Of a stretch of 64,000 nt of DNA, positions 24,255 through 35,600 are shown piece after piece (the first letter of the stretch is position 1; the number at the start of each line of letters is the position of its first letter). The notes below the pieces were generated by a model that worked only from the letters and a program-made list of their open reading frames with translations, was not told the DNA's origin and searched no databases. This DNA is from Verpa conica (lineage: Eukaryota > Ascomycota > Pezizomycetes > Pezizales > Morchellaceae): assembly GCA_033030425.1 (NCBI GenBank), contig JAUFSD010000022.1:62001-126000 (forward strand). The letters are read 5' to 3'. The position numbers and the translations under genes are program-made.

Positions 24255-25796
24255 AAAAAATCCAGCTGAAAAGCTCTGCTCCAGTTCGCTCTGCGATTAA
24301 ATGAATGTAAGATACTTGAATTCCTGAAGAGTCGGTTTTTAGGTACAATGTATCGCGAGTGTTTTTCCTCTGAGGTTCCATAACCCGGAATATATGGCGG
24401 GCAGGACCTGCATACTCCGTAGCTCCGGAAAGTGCAGGAGGATCTTCGGCGACGTATTCCAAGGACTGGGGTGCAGAAAATAACTATAAAAATTCCGAAC
24501 TCGGACGCACAATATACCCATGGAGCACTTTTGCACAAGGGTTCCCCAGGACGGAGTAAATCTGCGGGGTCACACCGTCAGATTAAAGGAATAACGTCCC
24601 AGTGTAGCCACAACTGTTCTATGTAAATGAAAATGTTCGGACTTGTTTACACTTGATCTAGCCGAGCACTACCAATAATAGCTGTAGTAGTACGGGGCTC
24701 TTGACGGCACTTTAGATGAAGGAAGCCAAGAGTAGTAGACAAGCCTTTGGGTCCCCAAAAGTGGAACCGCAGTTTCGTTTGTATTGCCCCCCTCGCATAT
24801 ATTAGCATTCCAGCACGTTATTCAGGCTCATTCGGCCTCTACTCGAAACAGCCGAACCTTCAGCCTACTTGTGGCGCAGGGTTAGGGTTGTCACGGCGTT
24901 GCGGGCCGCGCCAGGAGCCGGGACAACGGAAGTGGAGGGCCTCGGACGGTCAGTGCCCGACTGCTTCCCAGCAGCAGCAACTTGAGCGTGGGTATATATC
25001 TATATGCATAATTCTCGCCATTATTAGGCAACGGCAAAACCTGCTTTCGGAATAGAAGATACTTTACAGGTAGACAAGAGAGGTAGTGATCGCTGAAACT
25101 AGACCAAAGAAATAGTAAACATTAGGCTAGACAACTAAATAAGTCATACCCCCTTAAGAAGTTACCAGAAAGAATACTATCGCGGGGTACCTTGACTAGA
25201 TTGACCCTGATGTAATAACCGATGAAACCCCATTGGGTAGTTCCTAATATCCAACAGTTACACCCTCCTCCCCCATCTCCAACTAGAACAAATACAGCTC
25301 CATTTAAGCGGCTATCCCGACTACCCAAGTGTAAAGCAGCGTATTGAATTCAAGCCTTTCATTCTTACCTGCATTAGGGTCAATATTGGCTTCAGGTTAC
25401 GTTAGCGAAGATGTATTAATGGGGTCGCTAGATTTCTGGACTCCTAGGTGGATATAGGGGCCTAGGAAAGTCATGAACTCTCAGAACTTCCGGGAGTTTT
25501 GATGATGGTGCTCTCTAAAAGGGGTTGAGATCTTTGGAATTCGGAAGTTTATAGCCCCCGGGAATTTTGACAAGGTTGGTACCGGGCAACTGTAGCCCAC
25601 GGCTATGCAATGATTAAATGAACAGCTTATCTCGAACAGTTTCTTCCCTATGGCTGTCCTGCTTAGGGAACAAAAGCTTTAACTAGAAGAGATTCTGAGA
25701 TTTTTGGCGGCATCGGAAGAAGTTTTCTAATGTATAAGTCTAACTACCCTCGAATCTAGGCTAGGTCATGGTCTATTACTTAGGCATATGACTGGG

Positions 25797-25862
25797 CCGG
25801 GGAGCCACGAGTGAATGAATGAATTAATCATAAGTACATGGGGTCCAAAACCGGGGAGCCAC
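25797..25862. mobile_element. Micro-insertion C (42 bp) with 12-bp target-site duplication
   Basis: CCGGGGAGCCAC at 25797-25808 recurs exactly at 25851-25862. The 42-base insert between them carries GAATGAATGAATTAATCATA and AAGTACATGG, then ends in AAAA. It is the cleanest copy of the family core in the window. Confidence 0.85.
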
Positions 25863-28021
25863 ATCATTGGGCAGGACAACTTTGGGAGTCTCCGGCCATC
25901 GATACAGTCTAGGAACATGTCTTGTAGTTCAATGTGAAGTTTGTAGAAGTCCTGGCAGGATCGGCAGAGAGACCAATTTCTCTCATCCTCCGGGATATCT
26001 CTACTTTTTTTTGCGAACATATGAAAAATACCTATAATTCGGGATATAATTATTGCGCGAATCAACTAACCCTTGCAGCTATGCTAGAGCGGGGCGATCG
26101 AGTTGTGCTTCGCGATAGTTAGAAAACCCAAACCTCCTCCTGGCTGGCGGACCTATTATTATGAGTGAATATGCGTAAAATGTAATACCGAGAAATAGGG
26201 GTCTATAGTGTAGGTAACATACTGGCGACCAAAAGAATAGATAGCTGGAGTGTATACCGTTTTTCAGTGAGCTAGACAAGGGCCGGAGTTCCGAGCTCAC
26301 CAGTTAATTAAGGAAGGGCCGTAGCTATAAGATATATATAAATTTTGCTTCCCCCTGCCATACCCTTGTTTATCCATCTTTGAAGCGCTTTCCTCGTACA
26401 TTACAGTATATTTCTTATCCTTTCCTGACTAGATAACAGAGTCGCATTAAGCTGTGGAAGAACCTAGATCTTGTTATTCTTGATATTCAATAGCGGATTA
26501 TGATCGCTTCTTCTAAGGGAGCCCACGCTTATTTGGCCGCTGTACCCGGAGCCTTGTATGTAGCCTAAGTGGGGGGTGGGGGGGGTTGAAGATTAGACGA
26601 TGACATTCCCGTTTACGAAGTTTCCATAATGTGTTTTATAGATTATACGCCCTCGGCTCCCAAGTCTGGGTGTCAGGTATGAATGCAGCACCCCACATAG
26701 ACATGGAACAATCTGATAGACCACCTACCAAGGAAGGTTCTGTTTCTATACGAGAACGTGTAGAGTGAGGGGTCCGAGTGACACATCATGAATAACAGCC
26801 TCTCAGCAAAATCACCCTATCTTTCATAACAGACACATCTTCATAAAATAAAATAGAGATTTTCGAGCCCTGAATAGGTATAGGACTCGCCTTTTTTACA
26901 TATATCGCTGCAATAGGCGGACTTTACATACAGCGGTGCTATGAGTGACCGATCGGCCTTGACGTCTAGATCTACATGTAGTGAGTTGCTGGCAAAATAC
27001 CTTCGGGAGTACTTAAGTATCACGTTAGATAGTTGGGCGTTCTGCAGCTTTTCAAAGACTATTTTTTTTAAGATTTGTATGGCGAGCCGTCATTTAAAGA
27101 ATCGCTTACCTTATCTTATAGTCGAGAGTGATCTTGTGCAAGGGATTTAGCTACATATATAGGGGCGGTGAGTCTTCTCGTTGATAGAAAAGCATTCCCA
27201 TTGCTTTCCTATCGGTGCTTTTGATACTGTGTCCTTTATCTCGCTACACTTTAGGGTCAAATGACCAAACTTACTTTACTTAAAAGTCAATAAAGCTACA
27301 GAATCAGTTCTAATAGAGCTCTTATAATTTAATAGTTTTCAATAGAATCTACATGTTCTGTCCAGGTTTGAATCGAGATCTTACAACCGCTGTGAGATTT
27401 ATATAGACTCGGGGAATGATCGATTGCGTATCGGCGTCGAGGTATGAAGATGGCATAGTACAGGTCTCGCGTCTCACATACTCGGGCCGACCTGAGAAAC
27501 GTAACGGGAACTGCACAGAAAGCCGCTGAAGTCAGAACTATAGTAATTCCCGTCCCTTACTCAGATACCCATTGAATACCCGTAGATTCTAGTACGGCCA
27601 GAAAAGTTACCATTGCGTAATCTCAGGTAGCGCTTTTTACGGGGAATTCTCGTGGCGATAGGATAATAGTGTTACAGGAAAGATACTCACGTGACTGATA
27701 CTAGCACTTTCATAAACGCCACCGGCTCTTTGTAGCACTATAAAGTAATACACTGGTCACGGTGTCTTGGGTTACACATACTCGAGCAGTGTCTGCTAAC
27801 ACTACTACTCTACAGGGAGCATGTACCCAAGTCTTGGCGCTTACAAAAACCGCATTACACTACAATTAATAATTGCGAGAGGCTCCATTGCGTGCTACCC
27901 GAGCTCAGTTCGTAAGCAACGAACCTCACCCCCGAGTCTCTGCGGAAGGCCCAGCTGGATATAAACCTCCGATTCTGTCCCTGGCCTTTATTTCTATAAT
28001 TCAACCATTAAATATATCACA

Positions 28022-28810
28022 ATGGCTGATCCAGAGCTTTACACCTACCCGTCCCCACTCGCCGGCTATGAGAATGCTTCTCCGCTACCGGAGTATAATC
28101 CCCTCCCCCTCCCTCGCATAGCCCTATGCCTCGTGCCTGAGTTTCGTGCCTAATATAATCTATGTTAATAGGACTATCAATGCGGATGGAAAATCATTCT
28201 ACAATCCCCCTAACGCGGAGCTGAGCCAAGCGTATAACAAATTCGTGGACCCAATCGATAACACAGTTAGCCCTGGTGGGTTCGATGCGCATATCTATTT
28301 CTACCAGGTTTTTACCCCCCGTGTAGTGTGTACCGAATTGCAGACTGACCTGTCGATAGAATAACCCTGACCAAGTCAAGTTCGCAAAAGAGCTATGGGA
28401 GCGGATTCGGAGAGAATGTAAGGATCCCCGGGTTTGAATATAACTAGCGAGAATTCTAACAGGGGGTTTTAGTTCCCGAGCTACGGATCTACAAGATCTG
28501 GGATAGTAAATACACCCCCGTACCGTGTTAGCGGGTATGGGTCGCTAACGAGTTTCTAGAACCAATTGGACCCCACACACTTGCAATGTTCGAAGTCAAT
28601 ATTTTTACCCCCGCTCAGTTCGGCGCGTTCATTCCATGGTTGATCATCAATCGTGGGCCCTTATCGGCGCTGTTGCATCCGAATACAAATAATCCGTTGA
28701 GGGACCATACACAAAGAGCTACATGGCTTGGGAGGGAGGTGCCGATTGATACGGCGTTGTTTAAGAAGATGTTAGTGGGGAGGGGGAAGGAATATCCGCC
28801 AAGGGATTAA
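28022..28810 (+). CDS. DOPA 4,5-dioxygenase family protein
   Basis: Five short exons: 28022-28092, 28172-28307, 28360-28417, 28473-28505 and 28560-28810, giving 182 residues. The family core is easy to see: GGFDAHIYFYQ near residue 64 (metal-ligand His), KFAKELWERIRREFPELRIY, KIWDKPIGPHTLAMFEVN (GPH His), and PWLIINRGPLSALLHPNT followed by DHTQRATWLG. The usual family length is 150-200 residues. In fungi and plants these extradiol-type enzymes cleave DOPA to betalamic-acid precursors, but most fungal members are of unknown substrate. The splice junctions were chosen because they restore the conserved motif order, notably WD|KPIGPH across intron 4. TATAAA lies 57 bases upstream. No lesion was found. 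Confidence 0.88.
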
Positions 28811-29019
28811 TAGGCTGGAATTAACTCGGGGATGAAGTTTTATAGGAGAGTTTTGTTTGTTTATCTTGGCTGTTTTAGGTTATATATATTTCACTTTAGT
28901 GGTAGATCTTCAGGTCGTTGATCACTAGGATAGGCTGTTCAAACTGTGGATAATTGTTTAACATCAAGTAATATGGCCATGTTCGTAAGCTAGCAGTACT
29001 ATGCCCTATATCGAATTTG

Positions 29020-30467
29020 TTACTCCGCTGTAGTATCATAAGTATACTTCAGCTCTCCTCTCCAGTACCTATTTCCGGAATTAGTCACTATTCTACACTA
29101 AACCCCCAAAAGTCACAATACTCACCTCGGACACACATCCTCCGAGACCTTCCAAGCCTCTTCCAATGCCTTCAAAATGTCTTCTCCCAACGGCCCCTTC
29201 TCCAAATCCTTCAAATTACTCTCCAACTGCGCTAAACTCGATACTCCGATAATAATGCCATCATTACCGCCAACCCGCCTATGCTTCAGCACCGAATGAT
29301 GCACCAACCACCTCAGCGATATCTCCACCAATGTTAAATTTTCTTTCGCCGCAGCGGCCTGCACAATCGATAGCGCCGTAAAGTGGGACTCGTTGAAGTA
29401 GCGATTACGGTAGAGAGAGCCTTGACCCGGAAACGTGTTTGAGAATCGGCCAGATTCCGGCGGGTGGTCTACATTTCCAGGATTATAGCGACCGGTAAAG
29501 AAGCCGCCAGCTTCATAGAATGCAAATTAGTAGCTATCCAGGGCGGGAATCGATTTATAAAGAATACCTAATCTATCGTGGGTTAGGGTTGGGATTTATC
29601 GTGGTGAGGTGCGGGGAACTTACGGGTTATACGCAACTATGTCCAAGCCGTATTTACGACACGCCGGAACGAGCTCCTTCTCAATTGACCTAGTGATAGG
29701 ATTATACATTGCCTATACCATCAGCAACCCCCTCTTCCGGAACAAAGCAATCCTATCGCTAACCTGGTAGATCTTTGGCCGAACCCACCCCCTCTCTTTA
29801 CAAGTCGTGACAATCTCCGCAACCTCATACGCGGTGTAATTACTCAACCCAAGCGTCTTGAAGCGACCCTCAATAAAGAGCTCATTCACGGCCCGCAAAG
29901 TATCCACAAACGGAACCGATCTGTCTGCTGCGTGGAGGTAGAAGATATCTACCGTCTCGGTATCTAGCGCTGTAAGCGACTCGTGGACCTTACTGCGTAA
30001 GACCCCCGGTGAATGGGTGCCTGGGACTGTCGGGTAGACTTTTGTCGCTATCTTAAATCCAAGGTCTTTGTAGCCTGCTGATGATAGGAATGATTCGGAT
30101 TGACCGGCGACATACTGGATGAGGTAGTTGTTAGCTCGTCTCGTATAGAGTTTCTTTGGGGAGGGGAGGAAGAGTACAATGCGTGCGGTGTCGAGTTCGT
30201 CGTAGCCGTGCGATTTGAGATTGTTAAGGATTTCCCGAGCAGCGGAGGTGTCGGTGACGCGAGCTCCTTGGTATGGGTCCTTTGTGGGTTTATCTATATA
30301 TCAGCCTGACTCTACCCTAAAAACTCTGGTATTGCTTATAGGAAGTTTGATTACGGGGCCAAAATTCATGCCTTGCAGTATGGTTAGCTTGGATAGTCAT
30401 TATGATGGTGGAAGGTGGGGTTTAATCACTTACATCCTAAGATAATACGGTTTTTATCAAAAGCCAT
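29020..30467 (-). pseudogene. Aldo/keto reductase (AKR7/aflatoxin-aldehyde-reductase type), probably damaged
   Basis: Exons from the 5' end: 30467-30434, 30371-30355, 30293-30178, 30114-29764, 29712-29624, 29510-29126 and 29068-29020. The product begins with an AKR strand (IILGCMNFGP). The tetrad is visible: Asp in GYDELDTAR, Tyr just after intron 3 (I|YVAGQ), Lys in KIATKVY and His in FYLHAADRS. GLSNYTAYEVAEI, QAMYNPITRSIEKELVPACR and GGFFTGRYN follow, and the end is CPRYWRGELKYTYD. With canonical GT..AG sites two junctions are out of phase: exon 2/3 is one base short before AAACCC, and exon 5/6 has one base too many before GGCGGC. The two shifts cancel in total length. Either the gene is decaying, the splice sites are unusual, or the assembly has errors. 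The family would reduce aldehydes with NADPH. Confidence 0.75.
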
Positions 30468-32635
30468 TTTTGAGATGTATAGCGTGGGATACGCGCGGGT
30501 TTCAGAGTTTTTATTTACTCCTTATTTTTTTGTGAAGATTTTAGTAGTAGGGTTGGCCACTAGACCCCTGTCAGCAGACCCTGGTTTCTCCGTCTTTTTG
30601 CCGTATGCTGTAGAGTAGGATTGGATTACTATTAAGTATATAAATTTTTTTGCCCTTTAATTGTACAGTCGAGGGGAAAAAGTGTCCGGACGCTGATTCA
30701 CCGGATCTTGATGTATTTTGGCACTCATATCTATGCTTCTAGGCTAAGAGGCTAGTATTTTTGTAAAAAAAAATCAAGCTTCAAAGGCAATATAGGGGGG
30801 TTTTATTTATATATAGAACTTTAATTTCACACAATTATTAAAGTTAGTATCTACTCTATACATTCCTGAGGTGCTCCTCTTCACTATAGTACTTTTCATG
30901 TGTGTGTTCTGGCCCGTCCGGGGGACGCTGCCTATCGGGGGGACGTCCCCTGAATGAGCCGGCCTGTTCGAGGGATATCCCCCTAATGGGCTACCCATTG
31001 AGGGGATATTCCTCCAACAGGTAGCAATAAATCAGTTTTATAGGGCATCCCCCCAATGGGTAGCCCATTGGGGGGACACACAGTGTACCCTGAACGGGTA
31101 GATAGCTATTTTACCCTAGTACATTGTTATTTTACTCAAGTGCATTGCTTATAAAGCACCCATGTTTATCAGATAACATATAACCATTGTTTTCTACCAA
31201 AAAGTGCCTACAATATAAAAATCTCCAGAGACAACAATCCATGGTATAAAAATAATAAAAAATCCCTAAAATATCTCAAGATAGGCCAATATCTTTCTGA
31301 CTACTAAGTTAATTTTTTTAGGGTGTGCCTGAAATAATTGAGTCATAATTTATCACCTACCCATATGGGGGACACTGGTATCCCTCCAACAGGTAACCCA
31401 TTCAGGGGATGCCTACCTGTCCGCTCCCAGGCTGGCCCGTTGGGGGGACGTCCCCCGATAGACAGGTCCCCCCCAACGGGCCAGAACATGTGCATGTTTG
31501 GATAGGTGGAAAAATGATAAAAAGGGCTATTCTAGGTATTATAGACCCTAGTTTCCCTATTATAAGAGTCTATAGGTGCAAATTGCACCCTAATACTCTA
31601 TATTACTTGCCATTCTAAAAAATGGGTTTTTTTTACTGCCTAAATTTGCATATTTGGCCCTAATTACAGCCGCATTTTTGGCCATGAAGGAGGGAGATTC
31701 TGGCTGTTTTTTCCCACTCAATATACACCTAGAAACCTCTCCTAGAATGTATCAAGAGCCCAATTGATGAATATTTTTTCCTCTAAAAGTAACATGCTAC
31801 TCAAATATCATGAGTGCCGAGGCTTAATTATCCCACCTAAAACAGGTATAAAACAGGTCTCAGCGCGTTCGAACAATTTTGGCTATCACTGTACTTATTG
31901 CAATAGCGGGGGGTGATTGAGGGGTAGCAGATCGAAGATCCACTTTAGGCCCGGCAAAACCGTGCAATAACAAGCAAGGGCCATTAGTTAGCCTGTGCAC
32001 AGTTATTATAGAGATGCAACTATATGAACTCTTAAGCTAACAGGATAAAAAAAGTCTCGCTTTCCTCCCCGACTCGTCCAGAGTAATACTCAAACCAGAA
32101 ACACAATAGGGCAAAGTGTGACAACCCCTTATTCCAATAATTATATGGTAGTTAACCCCCCAAGTGAGAAGGGTAATAGTTTCAAAAAAACCCTCCTGTC
32201 ATGGCCTATATCTAAACAGTTCCAGTAAATCATTTCTAAAGCAGCACAAATACAAAAAGAAAGAAACGGCCTTATAACTGAAATTCTGGACACCACAGCA
32301 GTATGAGTCCAGGTGCGCCCTGATTCTATTTGCTCTCATCTCATTTTCCTCCTCATATTATTCATCCTATTCAGAACCCGTGGTATATACCCAGGAGTCC
32401 GAGTTATCTATAGAGCCTATGCAGTCGGCGCTTGAAGCTTCACTTCTAGAAGTCCTATTTTACTGTTCAAAGTTAGTGCTTTGGTATAGATTGTTTTATG
32501 TGTTAGATCAATTATAATTAGGCATAAATAAATATGATGTCAACGTCTCTGAGGGAACGAGAAAAGTAACTGGATTAGGAGGGAGAGCTAAATACTTACT
32601 ATGATCTAATCTTATCCCTGGGAGTAAGTAATACC
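30468..32635. other. Intergenic with large foldback element
   Basis: This stretch is mostly AT-rich with no gene recognised. The GC-rich inverted-repeat element at 30898-31496 is described separately. Weaker inverted similarity may extend it to about 30780 and 31640. Confidence 0.5.
30898..31496. mobile_element. Foldback/TIR element of about 600 bp with CCCC..GGGG palindromes
   Basis: The left end, TGTTCTGGCCCGTCCGGGGG, and the right end, complemented CATGTTCTGGCCCGTTGGGG, form terminal inverted repeats. Both continue with CTATCGGGGGGACGTCCCC-like sequence. Inside are further palindromes, including a run near 31047-31078 of the form CCCCCCAATGGGTAGCCCAT followed by TGGGGGG. The AT-rich middle is non-coding. 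The family is unassigned and target duplications were not resolved. Confidence 0.72.
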
Positions 32636-35600
32636 TCATTTGAGCAGAGGATTCTCTATTTGCTGTTTCAACACCTCTATACATTTCATGTATTCCCAAA
32701 TGACCAGCCTCTGTTGGGCTTCCTTTCCGACTTCCTTTCGGACTATTCCATCCCCGATGTTGGTATCTACTTTATGCTGCAGCATGATCTCGACTGCTTT
32801 GTCAGGCCTATTTGAAGCCGCTGCCCGTAGAACTGCACCGTACAACCCACACTGGATTTTAGGATCTGCTCCATTCTTCAGCAGGATCTCGACTACTTTA
32901 TTGTGCCCACGTAGAGCTGCTGCCTCTAGGGCTGTACCGTATTCGCAACTCTGGGTGTTGACATCTGCTCCATGCTGTAGTAGGATCTCGACCACACTAT
33001 CATGTCCATATAGAGCTGCTGCCTGTAGGGCTGTACCGTACTCGCCACCATGAATGTTGGTATCTGCTCCATGGTGCAGTAAAATCCCGACTAATTTATG
33101 GTGCCCGCTTAGCGCTGCTGCCTGTAGAGCTGTACCGTACTCGCCACCCTGGATGTTGACATCTGCTCCATGCTGTAGTAGAATCTCAACTATTTTATCA
33201 TGTCCATGTAGAGCTGCTGCCTGTAGGGCTGTACCGTATTCGCCACCATTGATGTTGGTATCTGCTCCATGCTGTAGTAGAATCTCAACTATTTTATCGC
33301 GCCCTTTTAGAGCCGCCGCCCGTAGAGCTGTACCGTACTCGCCACCATGAATGTTGGTATCTGCTCCATGGTGCAGTAAAATCCAGACTAATTTACGGTG
33401 CCCGCTTAGCGCTGCTGCCTGTAGAGCTGTACCGTACTCGCCACCATGGATGTTGGGATCTGCCCCGTGTTGTAGTAAAGCGATTGCTATCCCCTCGCAC
33501 CCCCGAAGTCCTCTAGCCGCTGCCTGTAGGGCTGTACCATATTTGCTACCATTGATATTTGGATCTGCCCCATGCTGTAGTAGGATTTCGACTACTTTAT
33601 CGCGGCCATGTAGAGCTGCTGCCTGTAGAGCTGTCTCGTACTCACCACCATGAATGTTTGTATCTACTCCATGCTGCAGCAGGGTCTCGACCACTTTATC
33701 ACACCCTCTTAGAGCTGCTGCCTGTAGGGCGGTACCATATTTGCCACCCTGGATGCTGGCATCTGCTCCATTCTGTAGCAGGATCTCGACTACTTTATTG
33801 TGCCCGTTTAGAGCTGCTGCCTGTAGAGCGGTACCGTATATACCACCCTGGATGTTGGGATCTGCTTCATGCTGTAGAAGGATCTCGACTACCTTCTCGC
33901 AACCCACGTTGGCTGCTCCCTGTAGAGCTGTACCGTACTTGCCACCATGGATGTTGGCATCCGCTCCATGCTGCAGTAGGATCTCGACTACCCTATCACG
34001 CCCATTTGAAGCTGCTCCCTGTAGAGCTGTACCGTACTTTATACCTTGGGTGTTGGGATCTGCTCCATGCTGCATGAGGATCTCGACTACCTTATCGTGC
34101 CCGCTTGAAGATGCTTCTTGTAGAGCTGTACCGTACTCGTAATTCTGGGTCTTGAGATCTACTTCATACTGCAGCAGGATCTCGACCACTTTATCATGCC
34201 CATGTAGAGCTGCTGCCTGTAGAGCTGTACTGTAATTGCCACCTTGGGGATCTGCTCCATGCTGTAGCAGGATCTTGACTATCCTCTCATTCCCGGTTGA
34301 AGCTGCTGTCCATAGAGCTGTCCCGTACAACCCAAACTTGATGCTGGCATCTGCTCCGTGCTGTAGCAGGATCTCGACTACTTTCTCGTGCTCGTTTAGA
34401 GCTGCTGCCTGTAGAGCGGTACCGTACTTGCAACCTTAGATGTTAACATTTACTCCATGCTATAGAGGGATCTTGACTACCTTCTCGATCTCTATTGCCT
34501 CCTGGGGTATCGAGTACACGTTACGGAGGATGTTGGGATCTGCTCTATGCTGTAGCAGGGTCTCGACCACTTTATCAAGCCCCCTTAGAGCTGCTCCCTG
34601 TAAGACTCCCCCACCCCGAATATTGGCATCTGCTCCATGTTGTAGGAGGACCTCAACCACTTTATCGTGCCCCGTAAAAGCTGCATCTACTAAGGCTTGC
34701 CCATCATGAATGTTGACATCTACTCCATGCTGCAGTAGAAGCTCAACCACTTTCTCGTGCCCTTCCCTGGCGGTTGCCTGTAACACTGTTCTTATCTCCC
34801 TATTCATCCCAAAAAGTAGCCGCACATCGACATTCGGGTCTGCACCCATCTCGAGTAAATGGCGGGTGATACCAAGCAACCCCCATACTGCAGGGTGATA
34901 TAAAGTACAATGGTTACTGTACCTAGGTGACCGGAATAAGGAGCTGTTAGATACAGAGTCAGGACCAACATCATGTATTTGTCTCCATGCCTCATATTCA
35001 GGTGTGGGCTCTGGTCTCCAAAACGTTTTTACATATTTGATAATGCTTGCCTCTACAGCCTCTGACCTTACATGCTTAAACCAGTTCCGAGCCGCGTATT
35101 CGAGAAATGGGTAAGAACAAAGGCGACGATTATATTCAGCTATAGAAAGACAAACACCGGTTCCAAAGTCCTTAAACCCAAGGTAGGTAAGACAGGTCTT
35201 GGATATTTCGATTGATGCCTTTGTCTCGTCTATTGCAAACATAGATGCTGGTCCTCTCCGAATTCTGTCAGACCCCAGATACTCTTGGATAGAATAGTGA
35301 GCAAGTCCAAGATTTCCGCCTGTAAAGCTGAAGAGACTCCCGCATATCGATAGCAAATATCTAGGTTGAATAAATCGGTTATCCTGCTCTAAGCACTCGG
35401 CCCCTTCCTCAATAATCACAGCTTCGGCCACTTCGTCCAATGTCATTGGGCGGGCAGAATAGACAACTAGCTGAAGGGCGCGCCGTATCAGCTCTTTTTC
35501 GTCATCGTCTCGAATGTTGAGAAGGATTCGATCGTAGGTATCATCTAAGGTTTTGGGTAGCGATTTCAGGGCTTTACGAATAACATTTGGCCTCTTCAGC

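Larger units (their letters stand above)
24146..28021. other. Long intergenic region, no gene recognised
   Basis: Open frames up to 106 codons (for example 24218-24538 and 24747-25055) lack any family signature or splice partners. A micro-insertion with target duplication lies at 25797-25862. A G-run occurs near 26571-26585. TATAAA at 27960-27965 lies 57 bases before the next gene. Confidence 0.5.

Noticed and set aside
34436..34462. A-to-I mRNA editing as explanation for the two stops
   Set aside because: UAG could become UGG, but UAA needs two edits and Trp does not fit the ankyrin consensus, whereas CAG/CAA fits both sites.
32640..34709. Long plus-strand open frames rich in Cys/Ser/Arg
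   Set aside because: They are antisense shadows of the ankyrin repeats; periodic composition alone explains the absence of stops.
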